Source: Thiohalophilus sp. (GTDB lineage: Bacteria; Pseudomonadota; Gammaproteobacteria; UBA6429; Thiohalophilaceae). From it: a DNA stretch of 64,000 nt. The translations under genes were made by a program, and so were the position numbers. Under the pieces are notes generated by a model. That model had not been told where the DNA came from, searched no databases, and saw only the letters and a list, made by a program, of their open reading frames with translations. The DNA is taken from assembly GCF_034522235.1 (NCBI RefSeq), contig NZ_JAXHLN010000003.1, positions 2,356,001 through 2,420,000 of the forward strand. The letters run 5' to 3'. Below, piece after piece: positions 57,029 to 64,000 of this stretch (positions are counted from its first letter, which is position 1; each line of letters begins with the position of its first letter).

Positions 57029-57685
57029 GTGGCGCTGGCAATCTTTGATCTGGACAATACCCTGCTCGACGGTGACAGCGATTATCTGTGGGGCCGTTTT
57101 CTGGTCGAACAGGGCCGGGTCGACGGCGACACCTACGAGCGGGAAAACCACCGCTTCTACGAGGAGTACCGGCGCGGTCAGCTCGATATCCAGGAGTTTC
57201 TCGCCTTCAGCCTCAAACCGCTGAGCGAAATCCCGCCGACGGAACTGAGCGAACTGCATCGCCAGTTCATGGAAAGTGAAATCCGTCCGCGTATCACCCG
57301 TCCCACGCGTGATCTGCTCGCCCGACACCGAGCAAAGGGAGATTTTCTGCTGATCATCACCGCCACCAACCGCTTTATCACCGCGCCCATCGCCGAAGAG
57401 CTGGGGGTCGATGACCTGCTGGCCACCGATCCGGAGCAGATCGACGGCCGCTACACCGGCCGGGTCAGCGGCATTCCCTGTTTTCGCGAGGGCAAGGTCG
57501 AGCGGCTGGAGCAGTGGCTCAAACAGACCGGTCTCAACCTGGCCGACAGCTGGTTTTACAGCGACTCGCGCAACGACCTGCCCCTGCTGGAGCGGGTGGC
57601 TCACCCGGTCGCGGTCGACCCCGACGAAACCCTGACCGATCACGCCACGGCCCGGGGCTGGCCGATTATCAGCCTGCGCGTGTGA
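57029..57685 (+). CDS. HAD-IB family phosphatase (SerB-like)
   Basis: The 218-residue protein has HAD motif I AIFDLDNTLLDGDSD, motif II LIITATNRF, a conserved Lys (REGKVERL) and motif IV FYSDSRNDLPLLE. This is the IB subgroup that includes phosphoserine phosphatase-like and histidinol-phosphatase-like enzymes. GTG 57029 is the start with GGAGG 8 bp upstream. Its stop overlaps or abuts the btuC-like gene. Confidence 0.9.
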   Translation: MALAIFDLDNTLLDGDSDYLWGRFLVEQGRVDGDTYERENHRFYEEYRRGQLDIQEFLAFSLKPLSEIPPTELSELHRQFMESEIRPRITRPTRDLLARHRAKGDFLLIITATNRFITAPIAEELGVDDLLATDPEQIDGRYTGRVSGIPCFREGKVERLEQWLKQTGLNLADSWFYSDSRNDLPLLERVAHPVAVDPDETLTDHATARGWPIISLRV

Positions 57686-57693
57686 GCATTCAC

Positions 57694-58674
57694 ATGTTTG
57701 CACGCCACCCACTGGGATTACTGCTGTTGCTGGGGCTGTTATGTCTGCTCAGCCTGGGCGTCTCACTCTCCAGTGGCAGTATGGCGCTAAGCACCGGTCA
57801 GGTGTGGGATGCCCTGTGGTCGCCGGGCACGGATATCGGCTCGCAACTGGTCCGCGAGCTGCGCCTGCCGCGCAGCCTGGCCGCCCTGACCACCGGCGCC
57901 CTGCTGGCGGTGGCCGGTTGCCTGATGCAAGTGCTGGTGCGCAACCCGCTGGCCGATCCTTATATATTGGGCATCTCCGGCGGCGCCTCGGTGGCCGCCC
58001 TGCTCGCCATGCTGGCCGGGGTAAGCGGTAACTTACTGACCGGCAGCGCCTTTGTCGGGGCGCTGGTGGCCATGTTGCTGGTGTTCGTGCTCTCGCGCGG
58101 GCACGGCCAGTGGAACAGCAACCGCCTGCTGCTGACCGGCGTGGTACTGGCCGCCGGCTGGGGTGCGGCCATCGGCTTTATTCTCAGTCTGACACCGGAC
58201 AGCAGCCTGCAGCGGATGATGTTCTGGCTGATGGGGGATCTCGGCTTTGCCCGCGCCAGCGGTCTGCCCTCGCTCGTGCTGATCGTGGGCCTGCTTGCCA
58301 GTTTGCTGCTGGCCCGCCAGCTCAACGTCCTGACCCGGGGCGAACTGGTGGCCGGATCGCTGGGCATTCGTACCGATCTCCTGCACCTGGCGATTTATCT
58401 GATCGCCTCGCTGCTGACCGCCACCGCCGTCACCCAGGCCGGCAGCATCGGCTTTGTCGGACTGGTGGTGCCGCACCTGATCCGACTGCTGGGCTATCAC
58501 GATCACCGCATTCTGCTGCCCGCCGCCGCCCTGCTCGGGGCCAGCCTGCTGCTGCTGGCCGACACCGCCGCCCGCACCCTGCTGGCCCCGCAGCAACTGC
58601 CGGTCGGGATCCTCACCGCGTTTATCGGTGTGCCGCTGTTTTTGTATCTGCTCTATCGGGGGGCGCGCCAGTGA
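57694..58674 (+). CDS. btuC: FecCD/BtuC-family ABC transporter permease (probable cobalamin)
   Basis: The 326-residue protein has about nine transmembrane helices with family segments LRLPRSLAALTTGALLAVAG, RNPLADPYILGISGGAS and GSIGFVGLVVPHLIRLLGYH. It forms a transporter with the next gene product. Cobalamin is inferred from the nearby btuB, riboswitch and adenosyltransferase; siderophore uptake is the alternative. GTG 57682, overlapping the HAD stop, is another possible start. Confidence 0.88.
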   Translation: MFARHPLGLLLLLGLLCLLSLGVSLSSGSMALSTGQVWDALWSPGTDIGSQLVRELRLPRSLAALTTGALLAVAGCLMQVLVRNPLADPYILGISGGASVAALLAMLAGVSGNLLTGSAFVGALVAMLLVFVLSRGHGQWNSNRLLLTGVVLAAGWGAAIGFILSLTPDSSLQRMMFWLMGDLGFARASGLPSLVLIVGLLASLLLARQLNVLTRGELVAGSLGIRTDLLHLAIYLIASLLTATAVTQAGSIGFVGLVVPHLIRLLGYHDHRILLPAAALLGASLLLLADTAARTLLAPQQLPVGILTAFIGVPLFLYLLYRGARQ

Positions 58675-59435
58675 AGCTGCAACTTGAGCAACTGCAACTG
58701 CAGCGCGGGCTGCGGCGACTTTGTCAGCCGTTTGATCTGAGCATCGAAGACGGCCAGTGCTGGGGTATCCTCGGCAGCAACGGCAGCGGAAAGACCACAT
58801 TGCTGCACACCCTTGCCGGATTGCACCACGATTACACCGGCCGTATCTATCTGGACGGCACCCCCATCGATCAGATCCCGCGCAAACAGTTCGCCCGCCA
58901 GGTTGGCCTGTTACTGCAAACCAACGAAGAAGCCTTCCCCGGCAGCGCCATTGAAACCGTCCTCACCGGCCGCCACCCCCATCTCAAGGCCTGGCAGTGG
59001 GAAGGCGAGCAGGATATCGCCCTGGCGCGCGAGACCTTACACCAGGTGGATCTGGCCGGTTTTGAACAACGCAACCTGCTGACCCTCTCCGGCGGCGAAC
59101 GCCGCCGCTTGTATATCGCCACGCTGCTGGCACAACAACCGCAGCTCTATTTGCTCGACGAACCGGCCAACCATCTAGACCTGCGCCATCAGCATCAGAT
59201 CCTCGGCCTGTTACAACGGCTTTGCAGCACACAAAACAGGAGCGTCATCATGGTGCTGCACGATCCCAACCTCGCCGCCCGTTACTGCGATCATGTGTTG
59301 TTATTGCACGAAGACGGCCGCGTCGAAGGCGGGCCGGGTGAAGCGCTGATGACGCCGGACAGGCTGAGTGCGTTGTACGGCCATCCGATCAAACAGGTTG
59401 AGTCACAACAGCAGACGGTCTTTGTGGCGGGGTGA
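58671..59435 (+). CDS. btuD: ABC transporter ATP-binding protein (BtuD/FecE type)
   Basis: The 254-residue ATPase has Walker A GILGSNGSGKTTLLHTLAGL, signature LTLSGGERRRLYIA, Walker B LYLLDEPANHLDL and H-loop MVLHDPNLAAR. The GTG start at 58671 overlaps the permease stop by 4 bp (GTGA), a sign of translational coupling. A btuF-type binding-protein gene is not adjacent. Confidence 0.9.
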   Translation: MKLQLEQLQLQRGLRRLCQPFDLSIEDGQCWGILGSNGSGKTTLLHTLAGLHHDYTGRIYLDGTPIDQIPRKQFARQVGLLLQTNEEAFPGSAIETVLTGRHPHLKAWQWEGEQDIALARETLHQVDLAGFEQRNLLTLSGGERRRLYIATLLAQQPQLYLLDEPANHLDLRHQHQILGLLQRLCSTQNRSVIMVLHDPNLAARYCDHVLLLHEDGRVEGGPGEALMTPDRLSALYGHPIKQVESQQQTVFVAG

Positions 59436-59451
59436 AAAGTGCTGAAGAGAA

Positions 59452-59482
59452 AGTTGGCAGTAGGCAGTTCTCAGTTGGCAGG
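59452..59482. repeat. Heptamer array, AGTTGGC type
   Basis: Four 7-bp units (AGTTGGC, AGTAGGC, AGTTCTC, AGTTGGC) follow the btuD-like stop. The complement of this family (CTGCCAA) is at 34456-34490. Confidence 0.8.
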
Positions 59483-59503
59483 ATAAACCACCGCCGACTC
59501 TCC

Positions 59504-59580
59504 TCGTCATGCCGGCGAAAGCCGGCATCCAGTCTCGAATGGGGGCACACCGCTGGATTCCGGCTCAAGACCGGAATGAC
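59504..59580. repeat. GCCGGAATGAC-type dispersed palindromic repeat
   Basis: A hairpin TGCCGGCGAAAGCCGGCA (59513-59530 region) is followed by TGGATTCCGGCTCAAGACCGG and AATGAC. It is related to the element at 7895-7921. Confidence 0.75.
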
Positions 59581-59594
59581 ATGCAATGCTCCTT

Positions 59595-59657
59595 ACTGAA
59601 TACTGAGAACTGAGTACTGAGTACTGAGTACTGAGTACTGAGTACTGAGGACTAAGG
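59595..59657. repeat. Heptamer array, CTGAGTA type, nine units
   Basis: Nine consecutive 7-bp units. The middle five are identical (ACTGAGT), and the outer ones drift (ACTGAAT, ACTGAGA, ACTGAGG, ACTAAGG). It is the longest and most regular array in the window. Confidence 0.92.
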
Positions 59658-59747
59658 TTCGTAGGCACGTTTCAGGAAAACAGACATAAGAAAGAGAGAA
59701 GGTATTAAATATTTGCGTGTGAATCAGATGCGTGCCGCGCACCCTAT

Positions 59748-59789
59748 TAGCTATCAGTCCCTAGCAACTAGCCCCTAGAGACTAGCACC
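59748..59789. repeat. Heptamer array, TAGCNNC type
   Basis: Six units in 7-bp phase (TAGCTAT, CAGTCCC, TAGCAAC, TAGCCCC, TAGAGAC, TAGCACC), ending 6 bp before the parA-like stop codon. Confidence 0.8.
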
Positions 59790-59794
59790 TGGTT

Positions 59795-60481
59795 TCACGG
59801 CGCATGCCGCTGCTGCGCCGTCACGGCGGCACGGCGGTCTTCCAGCCATTCGAAGATATTGACCCATTGCAGGCGATCTTCCTCGGCGCGCCTGTCCCAC
59901 AATTCGTGCACACCGATGCCGCGTTCGACGGCATGAACATAGTGCTGGGTATCGCGCAGGGTCCCCAGCAACGGCAGGCGCAGGGAATTGAGAAAACGTT
60001 CCAGGGATTGATAGACGAGCGTATTCTTTTTGGCCCGGTTGGCGATCACGCCAACCCGCACCCCGGCGCTGCGCACCTTGCCGATCAACAGCAGGTCCTT
60101 GATGAAGTGAGTCGCGGCATGAATATCGATCGGCGACGGCAACACCGGCACCAGGATGGTATCCACCCGCTGCACGTAATTGACCAGTTGCTGACCGCTG
60201 ATCCCGGCGGGGGCATCCAGGATCACCCGCTCGGTCTGTGGCGGTAAACGCAACTGCCAGACGCTGGTCTGGGCGCCGCCGGCCCGCTGCCAGGCGCGTA
60301 CCCCGTGGATGGCCGGCTTGTCCTGCGGCCGCAGGCTGTGCCAGCGCGTGCTGGAGCCCTGCGGATCGTAGTCCATCAACGCCGTGGCAAAGCCATAGCC
60401 GGCATACAGGCTGGCGAGATTGGTGGCAATCGTCGTCTTGCCACAGCCGCCCTTGGAGTTGAGGACCAGGATTCGTTGCAT
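59795..60481 (-). CDS. ParA/MinD-family ATPase, orphan
   Basis: The 228-residue protein has the deviant Walker A KGGCGKTTIATNLA (Lys9 signature), switch I DYDPQGSSTRW and switch II VILDAPAGISG. No parB gene or parS-like site was noticed beside it. It therefore resembles orphan ParA proteins that position protein cargo, rather than a partition locus. It lies between btuD and the riboswitch but on the opposite strand. Confidence 0.87.
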   Translation of the reverse strand: MQRILVLNSKGGCGKTTIATNLASLYAGYGFATALMDYDPQGSSTRWHSLRPQDKPAIHGVRAWQRAGGAQTSVWQLRLPPQTERVILDAPAGISGQQLVNYVQRVDTILVPVLPSPIDIHAATHFIKDLLLIGKVRSAGVRVGVIANRAKKNTLVYQSLERFLNSLRLPLLGTLRDTQHYVHAVERGIGVHELWDRRAEEDRLQWVNIFEWLEDRRAAVTAQQRHAP

Positions 60482-60696
60482 CGTCGGCTTCCGTTGCTTG
60501 TCTATTCAGACTACACCAGCGGTCAGTCATTAACCAGTCAGCATCGTCGATCGCGGTGTGTTCTGCTTCACGTTTCGCGGTTCAATTTTCCGCTGACCTT
60601 TATAAGTTTATATAACAAATCAACATAAATCATTGTTTTAAAAGAGGTCTATATCTTGTGGTTGACACCGGCTCGAATACCCAGATAATGTGCGCA

Positions 60697-60890
60697 CACT
60701 TTCAGGTGCCCCAGTAAAGTCGTACTGGGGTGAAACGGGAAGCCGGTGAGTCGCTCGCGACGAGTCCGGCGCTGCCCCCGCAACGGTGATTGAGTCAAAG
60801 GTCGTCACTGCGCCACTGCATATTCATGTGGGAAGGCGACGACCCCGGAAGTTTCTTCCACTCATAAGCCCGGAGACCGGCCTGAAAGCG
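60697..60890 (+). ncRNA. Cobalamin (AdoCbl) riboswitch
   Basis: The leader contains TTCAGGTGCCCCAG at the 5' side, GGGAAGCCGGTGAG, GCTGCCCCCGCAACGGTG, the core B12 box GCGCCACTG with GTGGGAAGGCG, and closing CCCGGAGACCGGCCTG. These are the conserved blocks of the B12 element in the right order and spacing. It sits about 120-320 bp ahead of btuB and should lower its expression when cobalamin is plentiful. Confidence 0.95.
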
Positions 60891-61013
60891 AACGGATGTG
60901 TCGCGGAGGGCGACGCCGAAGGCGTGCTGTAATTTTTTTACCCTTCCGAATTCCCCTCTGTGCCACCACACAACAACCACGACGCGGGTGAGCGTCCAAC
61001 AGGGGAATTTAAC

Positions 61014-62867
61014 ATGCGAGTATCATCCTGCCGCCGCACAGTCAGTGCGGCTGTTGCCTTATTTATAACTAGCCCGCTGGTCCAGGCAGCCGAAACCGCA
61101 GACACCATTCAGGTCACGGCGACACGCACCGCCCAGACCGCGGATGAAAGTCAGGCCTCGGTCACGGTGTTAACCCGGGAGGATATTGAAGCCAGTCCGG
61201 CCCAGTCCATTGATGAACTGCTGCGCAATGTACCCGGCATCGACATTACCCGCAACGGGGGCTATGGCAAGAATACCTCGGTATTTATGCGCGGGACCGA
61301 ATCAGACCATGTACTGGTTCTGGTCGACGGCGTGCGCGCGGCTTCCGCCACCCTGGGCAGTTTCGCCTGGGCAAATTTCTCCCTGGATAATATCGAACGG
61401 ATCGAGGTAGTACGTGGCCCTCGCGCCGCACTTTATGGCTCGGACGCCATCGGCGGCGTCATCCAGATTTTTACCCGCGAGGCCGAACGGACCTCGCTTA
61501 AAATCACCGGCGGCAGTCATCGCACCCGCGAAGCCACTTTTACTACTGCCGGTGGCAAAGACTGGCGCTATAACCTCGAAGCCGGGCGCAGCATTACCGA
61601 CGGCATCCCGACCAATCCCACATTGACAGAAGATCATGGCTTCACCAACAGCCATGCCAGTCTGGCAATCCGGGGGAACCTTTCCGAGGCCGACCGATTG
61701 AATTTACGGGTGAATCACAACGAGGGGAAAAACGAACTGGATCCCTCCACTGGCGACAGCCGGTACACCAACCAGACCGTCAGCAGCAAGCTGACCCACA
61801 CCAGCAGTCCCAACTGGATGCAGCAGTTCCTGCTGGGCTATACCCTGGACCGGAGCGAGTCCTTCAGTCCGACGATACCTTCCACCATCACAACCAAACG
61901 CTACAGTGCCGGCTGGCAAAACGACATAGACTGGTCCGGGGGATTGACCTCCGTCGGGATCGATTTCTGGCAGGATAATGCCACCAAGGACGACAGCGGC
62001 ATCATCGATGAAAGTATTGATAACCAGGCCTTATTTATTCAACATCAGACAAATGCCACCCGTTATGGCGAACTGACCGCCAGTGCACGCGTCGATGATC
62101 ACAGCGATGCCGGCACGAATGAAACCTGGAGCCTGGGCTGGAGTAAAAAGGTCGGCAATCTGCGTTATCTGGCCTCTTACGGCACGGCTTTTAAAGCGCC
62201 TTCGATCAATGATCTCTACTGGCCCAACAGTACCAGTACCTTCCTGGGCACCACCTATATCAGCGAAGGCAATCCGGACCTCGAACCGGAAGAGAGCGAC
62301 ACGCTGGAACTGGGGTTACGCCACCAGCTCACTGCCAACAGTCGGTATGAGGTTTCCATCTACCAGACCAACCTCGACAACCTGATCGACTGGCAAACCA
62401 CCCAGACCGGCGCCGACGAATTCACAACCACGCCCAGCAACATAGAAAACGCGACGATTCGTGGTCTGGAATTGATTGCTGCCACGCGGCTGTCGAACTG
62501 GGAACTGTCCGGCTCGTTCACCCTGCTGTCGGCCAAAAACGATGCCACGGGGGTACAACTGGATAACCGGCCCAGGGAAAAAATGAAGCTTCAGGCGCTG
62601 TGGAGCGAAGATGATAAAAAACTGACCATGGAGTTGCTTGGCGCGGGAACGCGCAAGGACCGGGATGGCAGTGTCGAGCTGGATGGCTATCACATCTTCA
62701 ATCTCAACTACCAGTGGGATTATGCCAAACAGGCCACCGGCCGGATTCGTTTCGAGAATCTGTTTGACGAGGAGTATGTGCTCTCCAGCAGTTACGGTGG
62801 AGACTACAACACTATCGGACGCAGCATGTTTATCGACTTTATCTACTATTTCGATAACCGGAAATAG
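61014..62867 (+). CDS. btuB: TonB-dependent outer-membrane receptor for cobalamin
   Basis: The 617-residue protein has a signal peptide (to VQAAETA), a TonB box (DTIQVTAT, residues about 30-37), a plug domain (SVTVLTREDIEASPAQSIDE; VLVLVDGVRAASATLGSF; IERIEVVRGPRAALYGSDAI) and a 22-strand barrel with typical motifs (AFKAPSINDLYWP; EGNPDLEPEESDT; LFDEEYVLSSSY). BtuB identity is supported by the riboswitch upstream and size. AGGGGA lies before ATG 61014; 3 bp separate it from the next gene. Confidence 0.93.
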   Translation: MRVSSCRRTVSAAVALFITSPLVQAAETADTIQVTATRTAQTADESQASVTVLTREDIEASPAQSIDELLRNVPGIDITRNGGYGKNTSVFMRGTESDHVLVLVDGVRAASATLGSFAWANFSLDNIERIEVVRGPRAALYGSDAIGGVIQIFTREAERTSLKITGGSHRTREATFTTAGGKDWRYNLEAGRSITDGIPTNPTLTEDHGFTNSHASLAIRGNLSEADRLNLRVNHNEGKNELDPSTGDSRYTNQTVSSKLTHTSSPNWMQQFLLGYTLDRSESFSPTIPSTITTKRYSAGWQNDIDWSGGLTSVGIDFWQDNATKDDSGIIDESIDNQALFIQHQTNATRYGELTASARVDDHSDAGTNETWSLGWSKKVGNLRYLASYGTAFKAPSINDLYWPNSTSTFLGTTYISEGNPDLEPEESDTLELGLRHQLTANSRYEVSIYQTNLDNLIDWQTTQTGADEFTTTPSNIENATIRGLELIAATRLSNWELSGSFTLLSAKNDATGVQLDNRPREKMKLQALWSEDDKKLTMELLGAGTRKDRDGSVELDGYHIFNLNYQWDYAKQATGRIRFENLFDEEYVLSSSYGGDYNTIGRSMFIDFIYYFDNRK

Positions 62868-62870
62868 GCC

Positions 62871-63572
62871 ATGGTGGAGCGCTGGCAACCACAGTCACGG
62901 CAACGCCTTGTCTTGCTGCTGCCACTCTCGCTGGCGCTCCACCTGCCCCTGCTCGCCTATTTTACCGCGCCGGTGATCCTGCCCGTCGCCGACTCGGCGC
63001 CGGGCATGTCTGTACGGATCGCGGCAAGCGCCACACACAACCGGACCGCGGACGACTCCGAGGCAAAAACCGTCGCCAGGCAAAAAATGCCATCTGAAAC
63101 AGAACCAGAACCGGTAAATCACAAGCCAGAACCAACACCTGAGCAACAGGACAAGGATTCTCAGAAAAAGGAACAGCAACGCCAATCCGAAACGATTAAG
63201 ACACCCGATCAAAAACAGAACAGGCAGATAAAAAAGACCGAGACCTTACACGCAGAACCAACACCGGCAGAACCGACCACCGACAGGGCACTGGTACAGC
63301 AGCGTTTGCAACAGGAAATGCCCAATCATTTCTATTATCCGCGCCTGGCGCGCCGCCAGGGCTACCAGGGCACGGTCACCCTGGGAATCGAACTGCATCG
63401 GCAAGGGTATATCGCCGAGATTCAGATCCTGAAAAGTTCCGGCTACCGGATCCTCGATCTGGCCGCCAGAGACGCGGCTAGTCGCATGGCGGTCGGTTGG
63501 GCGAACCAACTGGTGCATGAGCCCAGCGTCAAAATAAAATTACCCATCCAATACATCCTCACGGAGGGCTGA
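62871..63572 (+). CDS. TonB-family energy-transducing protein
   Basis: The 233-residue protein has one N-terminal transmembrane helix (LVLLLPLSLALHLPLLAYF). A Pro/Glu/Lys-rich spacer crosses the periplasm (residues about 70-140), and a TonB C-terminal domain follows (YYPRLARRQGYQGTVTLGIE; ILKSSGYRILDLAARDA). No ExbB/ExbD are adjacent. It is probably dedicated to the BtuB encoded 3 bp upstream. Confidence 0.9.
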   Translation: MVERWQPQSRQRLVLLLPLSLALHLPLLAYFTAPVILPVADSAPGMSVRIAASATHNRTADDSEAKTVARQKMPSETEPEPVNHKPEPTPEQQDKDSQKKEQQRQSETIKTPDQKQNRQIKKTETLHAEPTPAEPTTDRALVQQRLQQEMPNHFYYPRLARRQGYQGTVTLGIELHRQGYIAEIQILKSSGYRILDLAARDAASRMAVGWANQLVHEPSVKIKLPIQYILTEG

Positions 63573-63574
63573 AC

Positions 63575-64000
63575 ATGGGACACCGCTTATCGAAAATTTA
63601 CACCCGCACCGGCGATCAGGGCGAAACCGGCCTGGGCGACGGCAGTCGGGTCAGCAAGACTCACCCGCGCGTGGAAACCTTCGGCACGGTGGATGAACTC
63701 AACAGCCTGATCGGCATGATCCTGGCGCATGAGCTGCCGCAGGCCGTGCGTGACTGCCTGGTGGCGATTCAGCACGATCTGTTCGATCTCGGCGGTGAGC
63801 TGAGCGTGCCCGGCTACGAAGCCGTCGATGCAAGTTATGCAGAGCGTCTGGAAACCGAGCTGGACAAATTCAACGACACCTTGCCGGCCCTCAAGGAGTT
63901 CATTCTTCCCGCCGGGGGCATCGCTACTTCCACCTGCCATCTGGCCCGCGCGGTCTGCCGCCGCGCTGAACGCGACGCTGTGGCCCTGGCCGCCAGTGAA
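63575..64000 (+). CDS. PduO-type ATP:cob(I)alamin adenosyltransferase, 5' part
   Basis: The window ends inside this gene after 142 codons. The start shows the family ATP-binding motif KIYTRTGDQGETGLGDGSRV and continues VETFGTVDELNSLIG, then FILPAGG and CHLARAVCRRAER. The enzyme adds the adenosyl group to cob(I)alamin. GGAGG lies 8 bp before ATG 63575. It completes a riboswitch-controlled btuB-tonB-adenosyltransferase operon. Confidence 0.93.
   Translation, partial: MGHRLSKIYTRTGDQGETGLGDGSRVSKTHPRVETFGTVDELNSLIGMILAHELPQAVRDCLVAIQHDLFDLGGELSVPGYEAVDASYAERLETELDKFNDTLPALKEFILPAGGIATSTCHLARAVCRRAERDAVALAASE

Noticed and set aside
59595-59657. Heptamer arrays as CRISPR arrays
   Set aside because: Units are 7 bp without spacers; there is nothing like a 28-37 bp repeat with unique spacers.
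59795-60481. ParABS partition locus or plasmid origin
   Set aside because: No parB, parS-like repeats or replication gene is nearby, and the surroundings are ordinary chromosomal genes.

Overview
The window reads as a GC-rich gammaproteobacterial chromosome. The gene set supports this: class II FumC, RNase T, RppH next to PtsP, a classical ArgA of 443 residues, Grx4-type monothiol glutaredoxin, Dam methylase, a pst/pho locus with phoBR, and a TonB-dependent B12 system. An asparagine-synthase-like amidotransferase of the N-acetylglutaminylglutamine amide (NAGGN) osmolyte family hints at a halotolerant organism. I cannot name the genus.

Layout. Positions 1-7740 are an AT-richer accessory island. 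It holds the end of an IS110-family element, two identical IS256-family insertions in opposite orientation (510-1837 and 4045-5372), a different IS256-family element (6219-7516), three copies of a 13-16 bp palindromic repeat, and small cargo genes. Every IS256-family copy has a perfect 8-bp target duplication. Removing two of the copies restores continuous reading frames, one for a membrane/coiled-coil protein and one for a HAD hydrolase. Positions 8066-13341 (minus strand) are a pyruvate dehydrogenase operon, pdhA-pdhB followed by a single polypeptide that fuses E2 to E3. Positions 13601-19660 carry an NTF2-like protein, fumC, tag, an HPP membrane protein, pyrC and a TraB/GumN protein. Positions 19750-24081 carry rnt, a four-gene operon (cytochrome b561, PepSY protein, response regulator, sensor kinase) and grxD. 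Positions 24238-33000 hold the NAGGN-type amidotransferase, hyuB, a PuuD-like membrane protein, argD-argF and a porin. Positions 33114-44166 hold an orphan Fe3+-type ABC ATPase and the complete phosphate locus phoB-phoR, pstS, a two-repeat lipoprotein, pstC-pstA-pstB-phoU. Three Pho-box regions control that locus. Positions 44421-47752 carry an SH3/coiled-coil protein, argA and dam. Positions 48061-50421 look like a decayed defence locus: an XPF/ERCC4-type nuclease, one type I-F-like CRISPR repeat, a type II toxin-antitoxin pair, one type I-E-like CRISPR repeat, and a frameshifted pRiA4b ORF-3-like pseudogene. Positions 50461-56788 carry a DUF457 membrane hydrolase, a degenerate receiver, a GspE/PilB ATPase, ptsP and rppH. 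Positions 57029-64000 are a cobalamin region: HAD phosphatase, btuC-like, btuD-like, an orphan ParA, a cobalamin riboswitch, btuB, a TonB-like protein and a PduO-type adenosyltransferase cut by the window end.

The most striking non-genic feature is in the spacers from 11 kb onward. About two dozen short arrays keep a period of 7 bp but use different unit sequences (CGAGGGA/CGAGTAA-like, CTGAGTA, TTGAATG, AGTTGGC, CTGCCAA, TAGCCCC). They often occur as inverted pairs, sometimes nested inside a second repeat of CGCAGAG units. Several arrays run into genes and supply the C-terminal tail or stop codon (hyuB, phoR, phoU) or the ribosome-binding site (E2-E3). Other dispersed palindromes share the same spacers. 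No tRNA or rRNA gene was seen.
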